Of a DNA stretch of 64,000 nucleotides, positions 25,518 to 34,217 are shown piece after piece. A program made the position numbers and the translations under genes. Where the stretch lies: NCBI GenBank assembly GCA_021531385.1, contig JAFBIR010000013.1, positions 1 to 64,000 of the forward strand, written 5' to 3'. Under the pieces are notes generated by a model. The model had not been told where the DNA came from, made no database searches, and worked only from the letters and a program-made list of their open reading frames with translations. Within the stretch, counting starts at the first letter, position 1, and every line of letters starts with the position of its first letter. This DNA is from Parabacteroides distasonis (GTDB lineage: Bacteria > Bacteroidota > Bacteroidia > Bacteroidales > Tannerellaceae).

Positions 25518-27332
25518 TTATTCGGCATACATCGCCTCGATCTGCGCAGCATAACGTTGCAAGATCACCCGACGACGCAATTTGAGTGTATCCGTCAACT
25601 CGCCTGTCTCCATCGTAAAGGGATTCGGGAGCAACGTAAACCGCTTAATCTTCTCATAAGCAGCCAAATGTTTCTGTCCCTCCTCGATGTGTGACTCAAT
25701 CAGCTTATTGATTTTCGGGTTCGCCAGCAACTCCTCCCGATTCGCATACGTGATTTGATTAGCCGCGGCATACTCCTCCAGCAGCGGATAGGAAGGCACA
25801 ATCAAGGCACTCACAAACTTACGCTCATCGCCAATCACGGCCACCTGCTCAATATAGGGATTGCTTGTCACACTCAACTCAATGCTTTGTGGAGCGATGT
25901 ATTTGCCATTCGAGGTCTTGTAGAGATCCTTGATGCGCTCCTTGAAATAGAGGGTATTGCCCTCCAGACGACCGGCATCGCCCGTGCGGAAGAAACCATC
26001 CTCCGTAAATACTTTGGCATTTTCTTCCGGCAACTTATAATAGCCACTCATGACCGTCTTGCCTTTCACCAAAATCTCGTCGTTGGCTGGATCAATACGC
26101 ACCTGCAAGTCGGGCATAATCTTTCCAATAGAACCAATCTGATAACCCTCCTCCGGGAAGAAGCAGACAGAAGCCGTTGTCTCGCTCAAGCCATAGCCAT
26201 AGCGCATCGGGAAATCCACGGAGAGCAAAAACTCCAACACATGATCAGCCAACGGCGCACCGGCCACCGGGAAGAAGCGGCCATTCTGCAAGCCCAACAC
26301 CTGCTTCAAGACACGGAACACCGTCTTTTGATAGAGGTTATATTTCATTTGCAACGCCATAGGAGGCTTTATGCCCTTGCGCTTATAGTCCAAATGATAG
26401 GCACGACCCGTCGCTATCGCACTCTCAAACAGGGAGCGCATGGGGCCGGAAGCATGCTCAATCTTCTCTTGCACACCGATATATACCTTCTCCCAAAAAC
26501 GAGGCACACTACACATCGCCGTGGGGCAAACCTCTTTCAGTGATTTCTGGATACGCTTCGGATCCCGATTGACCGCCACCTGTGTACCTTTCGTCAAACA
26601 CACCATCGTCCAGCCCCGCTCAAAAACGTGGGTCAACGGCAAGAAGCACATGGAGAGATCCTTGTCGGTCACCTGCGGAATACGCAAATCATGCGTACGC
26701 ATCGCCTCCAAATAGTTGGCATGGGTCAGCACCACCCCCTTGGAATGACCCGTTGTACCCGATGTATAAATAATGGTAGCGATGTCTTCAGGCACGGCCT
26801 GACTGGTACGGATCTTCACCGTGCTGGCCGCATGGGCATTGTCTCCCAAGCGGATAAAATCATCAAAATAGATGGATTGCTTATCCTCTGGATTCAGTTT
26901 TACCGCCGGATCATAAATCACTAACCGCTTCAAAATATGCGGCAATTGCTTCATCACGATCCAAGCGTTGTTGTATTGCTGCTGCTCGCCCACGAACAGC
27001 GTATGGATATTCGCATTCTCCACAATGAAAGCGATCTGCTCCGGCGAACTGGTGGCATACATCGGCACATCCGCGATCCGGTTGGCATATGCGCCAAAAT
27101 AGGTATAAAGACACTGAGGCATGTTCTGCGAATAGACACCAATATTCTCTTGTACCTCCATGCCAAACTCCGCCATGGCGGTAGCAGTCAAGCGCACCTT
27201 TTCCGCAAATTCATTCCAAGAAACTTTCAGCCATCTTCCACTGGCATCATCGCGATACCTCAAAGCTGTACGATTGCCGTATTTCTCTGCCTGACGAGGG
27301 ATCAATTCGGCATAATGATAATAACAACCCAT
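25518..27332 (-). CDS. Long-chain fatty acid-CoA ligase (AMP-forming)
   Basis: A 604-residue adenylate-forming enzyme that activates fatty acids to acyl-CoA through acyl-AMP. The P-loop is YTSGTTGHSKG, followed by PLTHVFERGW, the YGLSETTA region, and YFKERIKDLYKTSNGKYIAPQ near the C-terminus with the catalytic Lys region. Length and motifs fit bacterial long-chain acyl-CoA synthetases (FadD/FACS). A minus-strand TACTTTCG box (27367-27360) lies 28 bases upstream. It is a single gene, divergent from padR. Confidence 0.92.
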   Translation of the reverse strand: MGCYYHYAELIPRQAEKYGNRTALRYRDDASGRWLKVSWNEFAEKVRLTATAMAEFGMEVQENIGVYSQNMPQCLYTYFGAYANRIADVPMYATSSPEQIAFIVENANIHTLFVGEQQQYNNAWIVMKQLPHILKRLVIYDPAVKLNPEDKQSIYFDDFIRLGDNAHAASTVKIRTSQAVPEDIATIIYTSGTTGHSKGVVLTHANYLEAMRTHDLRIPQVTDKDLSMCFLPLTHVFERGWTMVCLTKGTQVAVNRDPKRIQKSLKEVCPTAMCSVPRFWEKVYIGVQEKIEHASGPMRSLFESAIATGRAYHLDYKRKGIKPPMALQMKYNLYQKTVFRVLKQVLGLQNGRFFPVAGAPLADHVLEFLLSVDFPMRYGYGLSETTASVCFFPEEGYQIGSIGKIMPDLQVRIDPANDEILVKGKTVMSGYYKLPEENAKVFTEDGFFRTGDAGRLEGNTLYFKERIKDLYKTSNGKYIAPQSIELSVTSNPYIEQVAVIGDERKFVSALIVPSYPLLEEYAAANQITYANREELLANPKINKLIESHIEEGQKHLAAYEKIKRFTLLPNPFTMETGELTDTLKLRRRVILQRYAAQIEAMYAE

Positions 27333-27471
27333 ACTTGTTCATTTTGATTATTCTGTCCGCGAAAGTACGCATTTCTATGCGATTGGGCACTATTATCAGG
27401 CTACAATTACACACTTTCGCCGTTTTTGTGCAATAATATAGTTAAATAGATATAACTTCAAGTAGTTTGTA

Positions 27472-27502
27472 TTGCATAGTACAATTATTAAGCATACATT
27501 TG
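27472..27502 (+). promoter_or_regulatory. Predicted promoter of padR-pspC
   Basis: TTG (27472-27474), a 20-base spacer and TACATTTG (27495-27502), 21 bases before the padR start. A ribosome-binding-like AAAGGAGA follows. Confidence 0.65.
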
Positions 27503-27523
27503 TGGCAACAAAAAGGAGACAAG

Positions 27524-27853
27524 ATGAATGCAGAGAACGTAAAGTCACAAATGAGGAAGGGAATATTAGAATATTGTATTCTCCTTTTGCTCAAAAAAGA
27601 GCCGGCCTATACTTCCGACATTATTCAGAAGTTGCAAGAGGCCAAGCTGATCGTCGTGGAAGGCACGTTGTATCCGCTATTGACCCGCTTAAAGAATAGC
27701 GAGTTGTTGAGTTACCGGTGGGTGGAATCTACGCAGGGGCCTCCTCGTAAATACTACCAACTGACTGAGAAAGGTGAGGAGTTCTTAGGCGAATTAGAAA
27801 CCTCGTGGGAAGAATTGACCAACACCATTATGCACATTCGAAATAACAATTAA
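27524..27853 (+). CDS. PadR-family transcriptional regulator
   Basis: A 109-residue winged-helix protein. The start at 27524 follows AAAGGAGACAAG; an upstream in-frame ATG at 27467 lies before the promoter and is rejected. The family pattern is clear: MRKGILEYCILLLL, YTSDIIQKLQ, VVEGTLYPLLTRLKNSELL and GPPRKYYQLTEKG. PadR proteins repress neighbouring genes and their own promoter. The gene is 12 bases before the PspC-domain gene, a pairing common in Bacteroidetes, so it probably controls that envelope-stress protein. Confidence 0.92.
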   Translation: MNAENVKSQMRKGILEYCILLLLKKEPAYTSDIIQKLQEAKLIVVEGTLYPLLTRLKNSELLSYRWVESTQGPPRKYYQLTEKGEEFLGELETSWEELTNTIMHIRNNN

Positions 27854-27865
27854 ATCAAACGAGCG

Positions 27866-28981
27866 ATGAAAAAGACATTAACCGTCAATCTGGGTGGCAC
27901 GGTCTTTCACATTGATGAAGACGCCTATCAGTTATTAGACAAGTATTTATCCAACTTACGCATCCACTTCGTGAAGGAGGAGGGTAGCGATGAGATCATG
28001 AATGATTTCGAGATCCGTATCTCCGAGCTGTTGAGCGAGCGCATTCGCTTAGGTTACGAGGTGATCACGATTGCGCACATCGAGGAGGTGATCAAACGAA
28101 TGGGCCGACCGGAAGAGATTTTCGACGAAGATAAAGAGGGCGGCAACGAACGGCAGGCACAAGCGGGCAACTCGCAAGCTGAGCAGACCACGACCACCAC
28201 GCGCCGACGTTTGATGCGCGACCCGGACAATCGCATCCTGGGTGGTGTTTGTGGTGGTTTTGCCGCTTACATGAATTGGGATCCGACGGCCGTACGTATC
28301 GCCGTGTTCCTGTTGATGTTTTTCTATGGCGTAACGCTTCCCCTCTATTTCATCTTCTGGATCATTGTGCCGATCGCACGTACAGCGACCGAGAAATTGG
28401 AGATGCGTGGCGAGAGCGTGACCATCGAGAATATCGGCAAGACCGTGACAGACGGTTTTGAGAAGGTGAGCGATAAGGCCAATGAGTATTTCAACTCCGG
28501 CAAGCCCCGTACGCTGTTGCAAAAGATGGGCGATGCCTTCGTGATGCTTGTAGGTTTCTTAGCCAAGTTCTTCCTGATCCTGAGCTGCATCATTCTGTTG
28601 CCGGTCTTCGTATTGGTACTCTTCGTATTGGTAGCGGTCTTTTTCGGAGTCATCGTGGGTGGTGCCGGCTTCCTCTATCACGTCTCACCCTTCGGGTTTG
28701 ATATAACGACAGGTGTGCCCACTGGCATGGTGATCATGGGATGTATCGGCATGATCCTCTTGATCGGCGTTCCCGTCTTCTCCCTAATCTATTCCATTTG
28801 CTGCCAGTTGTTTAAGGTACAGCCCCTCTCTTCGTCGGCGAAGTGGGTATTGTTAGCGCTCTGGTTTATTGGTTTAGCGCTCTTATCCGTCTATGTGCAA
28901 CAGGCAGGCTCACTGTTAGAATGGAGAGAGTTCTGGGACAGCCTTCGTATGGGCCACTCGCATGCCGTGTGGGTTCCTTGA
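27866..28981 (+). CDS. PspC-domain membrane protein
   Basis: A 371-residue membrane protein. The N-terminal 95 residues are cytoplasmic and alpha/beta (KKTLTVNLGGTVFHIDEDAY), then a PspC domain (about 113-170; DNRILGGVCGGFAAYMNWDP followed by two hydrophobic stretches), and several further membrane helices. PspC domains act in phage-shock/envelope-stress responses. It follows padR by 12 bases and is followed by a terminator at 29059. Confidence 0.88.
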   Translation: MKKTLTVNLGGTVFHIDEDAYQLLDKYLSNLRIHFVKEEGSDEIMNDFEIRISELLSERIRLGYEVITIAHIEEVIKRMGRPEEIFDEDKEGGNERQAQAGNSQAEQTTTTTRRRLMRDPDNRILGGVCGGFAAYMNWDPTAVRIAVFLLMFFYGVTLPLYFIFWIIVPIARTATEKLEMRGESVTIENIGKTVTDGFEKVSDKANEYFNSGKPRTLLQKMGDAFVMLVGFLAKFFLILSCIILLPVFVLVLFVLVAVFFGVIVGGAGFLYHVSPFGFDITTGVPTGMVIMGCIGMILLIGVPVFSLIYSICCQLFKVQPLSSSAKWVLLALWFIGLALLSVYVQQAGSLLEWREFWDSLRMGHSHAVWVP

Positions 28982-29058
28982 GATCATCGCTCTATACATA
29001 TATATAATAAGGAATACGATCTGTAGTTCATTGTGTGTTGACCATTTATTCCAATCAA

Positions 29059-29090
29059 AAAGGCCGCTCTTCTCAGAGGGGCCTTTCTTA
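29059..29090 (+). terminator. Terminator after the PspC gene
   Basis: AAAGGCC-g-CTCT and AGAG-g-GGCCTTT form an imperfect stem with loop TCTC, followed by TTCTT, 78 bases after the stop. Confidence 0.7.
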
Positions 29091-29217
29091 TAAGATTAAC
29101 AAATTTATGAGTAAAAACCACTAATGAATCAAATTATTTTCCTGTTGCTATACCCGTATTACTCAAATAGACTACAAATATAGACGATGTTTTGGAAAAA
29201 AAGAAGCTTTTAGCATA

Positions 29218-29613
29218 TTATTCAAATCTTTCCCGAATAGATTGCGCAATCTCAGCCAACTCCTCCTGCGAGAGGCTCAGCTTCTTCCCAAAAAAATTCA
29301 TGTCTGACTCTTTGGTGATCGGTATCAGATGGATATGCGCATGAGGCACCTCTAAGCCCATCACCGCCAAGCCAACCCGCTTGCAAGGGATCGCCGCCTC
29401 TTGCGCACGTGCCACCCGCTTCGCGAATGCCATCATCCGACCCAACTTCGGATCGTCGATGTCAAACAGATAATCCACCTCCGCTTTGGGGATCACCAAG
29501 GTATGTCCCTTTGCGACCGGGTTAATATCTAAAAAGGCAAAGAACTCCTCATTCTCAGCCACTTTATGGCAAGGAATCTCTCCTGCCACGATTCTACTGA
29601 AAATTGTTGCCAT
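29218..29613 (-). CDS. HIT-family nucleotide-binding protein
   Basis: A 131-residue histidine-triad hydrolase. The motif HAHIHLIPI gives the HxHxHxx triad, and the family start FSRIVAGEIPCHKV is present. HIT proteins hydrolyse nucleotide phosphoramidates or adenylated compounds in the cytoplasm. It lies 17 bases after greA and is probably co-transcribed with it. Confidence 0.94.
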   Translation of the reverse strand: MATIFSRIVAGEIPCHKVAENEEFFAFLDINPVAKGHTLVIPKAEVDYLFDIDDPKLGRMMAFAKRVARAQEAAIPCKRVGLAVMGLEVPHAHIHLIPITKESDMNFFGKKLSLSQEELAEIAQSIRERFE

Positions 29614-29630
29614 TGCTTATTCTCCTTTCC

Positions 29631-30101
29631 TTAAATTGAAATCTCCATAATCTCGAATGACATCAAGCCTGAGGGAACGCGAATCTCTACCACGTCGCCT
29701 ACCTTCTTACCCATCAGGCCTTGTGCGATCGGGGTGCTCACTGCGATTTTGCCCTCGCGCAAATTTGCCTCAGAGTCAGACACTAACGTATAGGTCATCA
29801 CGGCGTTATTCTTCACGTTGCGAATCTTCACCTTATTCAAGATCTGCACCTCATCGGTCTTGACACGGGTCTCGTCAATCAATCTCGCGTTAGAGATCAA
29901 CCCCTTCAACTGCGCCAACTTGGCCTCCATCAAGCCCTGCGCCTCCTTGGCAGCGTCATACTCCGCGTTCTCTGAAAGGTCGCCCTTATCACGGGCCTCT
30001 GCAATCGCAGCGGAAATCTCCGGACGTTTTACCGTCTCCAGATAGTTGATCTCAGCCAAAATCTTGTCATAGCCCTCTTTTGTCATGTAAGTAGCAGCCA
30101 T
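29631..30101 (-). CDS. greA: Transcription elongation factor GreA
   Basis: A 156-residue Gre factor that rescues backtracked RNA polymerase by stimulating transcript cleavage. The N-terminal coiled coil carries the acidic tip (ARDKGDLSENAEYDAAKE, about 36-53), and the C-terminal FKBP-like domain ends with ISTPIAQGLMGKKVGD-type residues. Standard length for GreA. First gene of greA-HIT. Confidence 0.96.
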   Translation of the reverse strand: MAATYMTKEGYDKILAEINYLETVKRPEISAAIAEARDKGDLSENAEYDAAKEAQGLMEAKLAQLKGLISNARLIDETRVKTDEVQILNKVKIRNVKNNAVMTYTLVSDSEANLREGKIAVSTPIAQGLMGKKVGDVVEIRVPSGLMSFEIMEISI

Positions 30102-30147
30102 CGTAAATCCTCCTTTTATTTATGTGTTATTAATTATTACCGCACAA

Positions 30148-30187
30148 TAAAAAAGAGCCCGACCCAGATTCCTCCGGTCGGAACTCC
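30148..30187 (-). terminator. Terminator upstream of greA
   Basis: On the minus strand GAGTTCCGACC pairs with GGTCGGGCTC and is followed by TTTTTT. It would end the transcript of the thioredoxin-like lipoprotein gene, 130 bases after its stop, and insulate greA. Confidence 0.8.
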
Positions 30188-30319
30188 TTTATCCTTATTT
30201 GACGTGGCAAATGTAGCCCTTCTTTTCGGAACGGGCAAGTTTGCGAGCGTGCTTTATAACATACTTGATTTTACCTCCTTTGGCACGCTATTTGGTTATA
30301 GGCGTGCCCGCACCTGATG

Positions 30320-31489
30320 CTAAAGAACAGACTTGATATCAGCCACTAATGTTTTCAGGTCCTCAATGCGCTTCACTAAATTGCCCTTTTTATCCAACAG
30401 GAAAAGGGCAGGCAACTGACGCACGTTATAGAGCGCGGCTACCGATGAATAGACCGACTGCGGATCACGCACGCAGACCCAAGGTAAATTAGAGGCGGCG
30501 TTCTTCCAGAAATGCAGGTCATCGTCGAGCGATACCTGATAGATTTCCAAGCCTTTGCTGTGGTATGTGGCATACAACTCCGCCAAGGTCATGTTCAACT
30601 CGGGCGACCACTCCAACGCGTAAGCCGTGAAGTTGATCAAGGTCGGCTTGCCCTCCGCCACTTCGGAAAGCTTCACGTTCTCGCCACGCAGGTTGGGCAG
30701 CTCAATCTCCATGAAGCCCACCTCCCGATCAGCCATGGCCGCCAAGTTGGTCGGAGCCGGCTGCTCCCGCTTGCTGCGGATCACCTTGATAGACTGCAAC
30801 GCCAAGTTATACAGGTGCTTCGAGCGAGGACTATCCGGATAATTATGATCATAGCTGGTGGCTACAGCCGCATACGCTTTCGAATCGGTCGGATCATACA
30901 GGTCGAAAAAGAGCAGGCCGTCAATCTGCTGGAACAGGGCGAAATAGGCAGCCGGAGACATCGGGGCGGAATAGATGTATTGCAAAGCGACCTCCTTATA
31001 AGCCTTTGCCGCCTTCTTTACCTCCTCCGCATACAGCGTATCCGACACCTCACCGGCCTCATACGCCTTGCGCAACCGCTGAATCAGTTGATTGGCATCC
31101 AATTGCGCCAAGGTAATATTCTTGATCGCCTTGCCGTTCTCCGAGCCCTCCACCGTGTAAGAGGTCGCGAAGGTCTCGGCATCCGCCACGAAAGAGACCG
31201 TCTCCGTGGAATCGATCGAGAAGTTGATCAACTGGTTATTCAGCCGCAACCGGTAGAAATCCGGATAGGCCGGACGCGGCTTCTTAAACTGGAATTTACC
31301 CGCTGCGTTCAGTTTGACGGAGTCCATCAGCGTCACGTTAGAGACGCCCACATTCTCCAAGTACATCACCTGGCCATCGGCATCCGAAACGATACCCTTC
31401 ACCGTAAATTCCGACTGGTTGTCACAAGCCGTGAACGATCCAAGCAACAGGGAAAGTACAGCCACTAAATGAATAGATACGTGTTTCAT
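30320..31489 (-). CDS. DUF4369/thioredoxin-like lipoprotein lacking the CxxC active site
   Basis: A 389-residue lipoprotein (lipobox FTAC, Cys22). It has a DUF4369-type beta domain (about 25-120), a helical linker, and a C-terminal thioredoxin/AhpC-like domain (about 257-389). In this family the redox centre follows the first strand as FWASWCGPC or similar; here the strand reads LINFTAYALEWSPE (284-297) with no cysteine. The cis-Pro loop (RQLPALFLLD, Pro360) is kept. The only other Cys is C339. I infer a non-redox thioredoxin fold, perhaps a peptide-binding or chaperone-like envelope protein. Single-gene unit. Confidence 0.83.
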   Translation of the reverse strand: MKHVSIHLVAVLSLLLGSFTACDNQSEFTVKGIVSDADGQVMYLENVGVSNVTLMDSVKLNAAGKFQFKKPRPAYPDFYRLRLNNQLINFSIDSTETVSFVADAETFATSYTVEGSENGKAIKNITLAQLDANQLIQRLRKAYEAGEVSDTLYAEEVKKAAKAYKEVALQYIYSAPMSPAAYFALFQQIDGLLFFDLYDPTDSKAYAAVATSYDHNYPDSPRSKHLYNLALQSIKVIRSKREQPAPTNLAAMADREVGFMEIELPNLRGENVKLSEVAEGKPTLINFTAYALEWSPELNMTLAELYATYHSKGLEIYQVSLDDDLHFWKNAASNLPWVCVRDPQSVYSSVAALYNVRQLPALFLLDKKGNLVKRIEDLKTLVADIKSVL

Positions 31490-31524
31490 TCTTCTTTAGG
31501 TCGTATATTTGTTTATTTGCGCTG

Positions 31525-31532
31525 CAAATATA
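31525..31532 (-). promoter_or_regulatory. Predicted -7 box of the thioredoxin-like lipoprotein gene
   Basis: Minus-strand TATATTTG (31532-31525), 36 bases before the start. A mirror TATATTTG lies on the plus strand at 31504-31511. Confidence 0.5.
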
Positions 31533-31648
31533 CATTATTTTACATTCGTGACATGCATAATCGCCATTTCTTGGTGCCTTTTTTTCAAAAAAGTAAGCGA
31601 TCGACTTTATTTCTTTTCATTTTCATGGCATTACCGCCAAACTTTCAT

Positions 31649-31656
31649 TACCTTTG
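31649..31656 (+). promoter_or_regulatory. Predicted -7 box of pnp
   Basis: TACCTTTG, perfect TAnnTTTG, 41 bases before the pnp start at 31698; no clear TTTG at the matching upstream distance. Confidence 0.5.
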
Positions 31657-31697
31657 CGCCGATTTTTTTGACAGATAGAAAACAAGAAAGAAAGATT

Positions 31698-33932
31698 ATG
31701 CTTAATCCAATTAACAAGACGATCGAATTAGGTGATGGACGTACCATCACCATCGAGACCGGAAAGTTGGCGAAGCAAGCAGATGGAGCGGTCACCGTTC
31801 GTATGAACAACACCGTGTTGCTTGCCACCGTATGTGCCGCCAAAGACGCAAATCCGGGCGTTGATTTTATGCCGCTGCAAGTTGATTACAAAGAGAAATA
31901 TTCCGCGTTCGGACGTTTCCCTGGAGGTTTCACGAAGAGAGAGGGAAAGGCGTCTGACTATGAGATCCTGACAGCTCGTTTGGTGGACCGTGCCCTGCGT
32001 CCGCTTTTCCCGAGCAATTACCACGCTGAGGTTTACGTAAACATTATTCTGTTCTCCGCGGATGGCGAGGATATGCCGGACGCATTGGCCGGTTTGGCCG
32101 CTTCCGCTGCGTTAGCGGTTTCTGACATTCCCTTCGAGGGCCCGATCTCTGAGGTTCGTGTAGCGCGTGTAGAGGGTCAATACATTGTCAACCCGACCTA
32201 CGCTCAATTGGAGAAAGCAGACATCGATATTATGGTAGGCGCTACGCTCGACAACATCATGATGGTAGAGGGCGAGATGGACGAGGTGCAAGAGTCTGAG
32301 ATGCTGGAGGCGATCAAGGTGGCTCACGAGGCGATCAAGAAGCAGTGCCAAGTGCAGTTAGAGCTGTCAGAGGCTTGCGGCAAACTCGTGAAGCGCGAGT
32401 ACTGCCACGAGGTGAACGACGAGGAGCTCCGTAAAGATGTACACGACAAGTGCTACGCCAAGGCTTACGCCGTTTCTGTCTCTGGCACCGGCAAGCAGGA
32501 GCGCACCGAGGCGTTCGAGCAGATCGTCGAGGAGTATAAGGCGCAGTTCTCCGAGGAGGAGCTGACTGATGAGAAGGTGGAGATGATCAACCGCTACTAT
32601 CACGATGTAGAGAAAGAGGCGATGCGCCGTGCGATCCTCGACGAGGGCAAGCGTTTGGATGGTCGTAAGACCACCGAGATCCGTCCGATCTGGATCGAGA
32701 CAGATTGTCTGCCTGGTCCTCACGGTTCAGCGATCTTCACCCGCGGTGAGACCCAATCCCTCTCTACCGTTACACTCGGTACGAAGAGCGACGAGAAGAT
32801 CGTGGATGATGTACTCAACCATGGTGTTGAGCGTTTCTTGCTCCACTATAATTTCCCACCCTTCTCCACGGGTGAGGCGAAGGCACAGCGTGGCGTAGGC
32901 CGTCGTGAGATTGGTCACGGCAACTTGGCACACCGTGCGTTGAAGCGTATGATCCCGGCCGATTATCCCTATGTCGTACGTGTCATCTCTGATATTTTGG
33001 AATCTAACGGATCCTCTTCCATGGCCACCGTTTGCGCCGGCACATTGGCATTGCGCGACGCGGGTGTTCCGATGAAGAAGCCGGTTTCCGGTATCGCGAT
33101 GGGATTGATCTCTGAGAACAAGGGTACGAACTACGCGATCCTCTCCGACATCTTGGGCGATGAGGATCACTTGGGCGATATGGACTTCAAGGTAACCGGT
33201 ACGAAAGATGGTATCACGGCTACTCAGATGGATATCAAGGTGGATGGCCTCTCCTACGAGATCTTGGAGAACGCGTTGGCACAGGCAAAGGCCGGCCGCG
33301 AGTATATCCTCGGTAAGATCATGGAGGCGCAGCCGGAGACACGTGCCGACCTGAAGCCGCACGCACCGCGCATCGAGACGATGACTATCGCCAAGGAGTT
33401 TATTGGTGCCGTAATCGGCCCGGGCGGAAAGATCATCCAGGGCATCCAGGAGAAGACCGGTGCGGTGATCTCTATCGACGAGATCGACGGCGTGGGCAAG
33501 ATCGAGATCTCCGGTACCAACAAGGAGACGATCGACGCCGCTATCCGTGCGATCAAGGCGATCGTTGCTGTGCCTGAGATTGGCGAGGTCTATGAGGGAA
33601 CCATCTCCTCCATCATGCCTTACGGTGCGTTCGTAGAGTTCATGCCAGGCAAGGATGGCTTGCTGCACATCTCTGAGATCGACTGGCGTCGTTTAGAGAC
33701 GGTTGAGCAGGCTGGTTTGAAAGAGGGCGACAAGATCACTGTGAAATTGCTCGACATCGACCCGAAGACCGGTAAGTTCAAGCTCTCTCACCGTGTGCTG
33801 ATCCCGAAGCCCGAGGGTTACGAGGAGCGTCCCGCCCGTCCGGAGCGTCCGCAGCGTGGCGACCGCGGTGAGCGTGGTGAGCGTCCCCGTCGCGATCGCG
33901 GTGAGCGTGGCGAGCGTCGTCAGAGAGACTAA
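31698..33932 (+). CDS. pnp: Polyribonucleotide nucleotidyltransferase (PNPase)
   Basis: A 744-residue phosphorolytic 3'-5' exoribonuclease. The start at 31698 gives the family N-terminus ([20 protein letters not shown]); the frame is open further upstream but lies before the promoter. Two RNase PH domains (first with [11 protein letters not shown], second with [15 protein letters not shown]) are followed by a KH domain ([11 protein letters not shown]) and an S1 domain ([18 protein letters not shown]). The last 25 residues are an Arg/Gly repeat tail (RGER, RRDR) that could bind RNA or partners. Monocistronic, closed by a terminator. Confidence 0.97.
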   Translation: MLNPINKTIELGDGRTITIETGKLAKQADGAVTVRMNNTVLLATVCAAKDANPGVDFMPLQVDYKEKYSAFGRFPGGFTKREGKASDYEILTARLVDRALRPLFPSNYHAEVYVNIILFSADGEDMPDALAGLAASAALAVSDIPFEGPISEVRVARVEGQYIVNPTYAQLEKADIDIMVGATLDNIMMVEGEMDEVQESEMLEAIKVAHEAIKKQCQVQLELSEACGKLVKREYCHEVNDEELRKDVHDKCYAKAYAVSVSGTGKQERTEAFEQIVEEYKAQFSEEELTDEKVEMINRYYHDVEKEAMRRAILDEGKRLDGRKTTEIRPIWIETDCLPGPHGSAIFTRGETQSLSTVTLGTKSDEKIVDDVLNHGVERFLLHYNFPPFSTGEAKAQRGVGRREIGHGNLAHRALKRMIPADYPYVVRVISDILESNGSSSMATVCAGTLALRDAGVPMKKPVSGIAMGLISENKGTNYAILSDILGDEDHLGDMDFKVTGTKDGITATQMDIKVDGLSYEILENALAQAKAGREYILGKIMEAQPETRADLKPHAPRIETMTIAKEFIGAVIGPGGKIIQGIQEKTGAVISIDEIDGVGKIEISGTNKETIDAAIRAIKAIVAVPEIGEVYEGTISSIMPYGAFVEFMPGKDGLLHISEIDWRRLETVEQAGLKEGDKITVKLLDIDPKTGKFKLSHRVLIPKPEGYEERPARPERPQRGDRGERGERPRRDRGERGERRQRD

Positions 33933-33956
33933 TTCAGTTAACTACATAAGTGAAAG

Positions 33957-33990
33957 AAGGCTGCATTCCCCAAGAATGCGGCCTTTTTAG
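33957..33990 (+). terminator. Terminator of pnp
   Basis: AAGGCTGCATTC and GAATGCGGCCTT form a stem around CCCAA, followed by TTTTAG, 24 bases after the stop. Confidence 0.88.
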
Positions 33991-34006
33991 TTGCCGTCGG
34001 CTGACG

Positions 34007-34052
34007 ACAAAAAAAGCCGTCAGGCTTTTTGCATCCTGACGGCTCCTTTTTT
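34007..34052. terminator. Bidirectional terminator between pnp and the DUF6383 gene
   Basis: AGCCGTCAGG and CCTGACGGCT form a 10-base stem; T-runs flank it on both strands. On minus it ends the DUF6383 gene transcript. The rest of 34053-34217 shows no gene. Confidence 0.88.
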
Positions 34053-34217
34053 GTGACTGCCTTTCGTCTCTCACGAGGCTACTCCGCAATAAGAACTTTT
34101 GTTATTAACATATTACTAATTCTATTTCCCTGCTTGTTCACCCTCGCAGGTTACTTGGCTCGATGAGCCGCGCAGGGATATATTATTTATTATGAATTAT
34201 TTCTTTTCAGTTCTTGA

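Noticed and set aside
30512-31468. Plus-strand frame of 318 residues opposite the thioredoxin-like lipoprotein gene
   Set aside because: Antisense shadow; the minus-strand gene has a lipobox, promoter and terminator.
32727-33668. Long minus-strand frame opposite pnp
   Set aside because: Antisense shadow of PNPase with no recognisable features.
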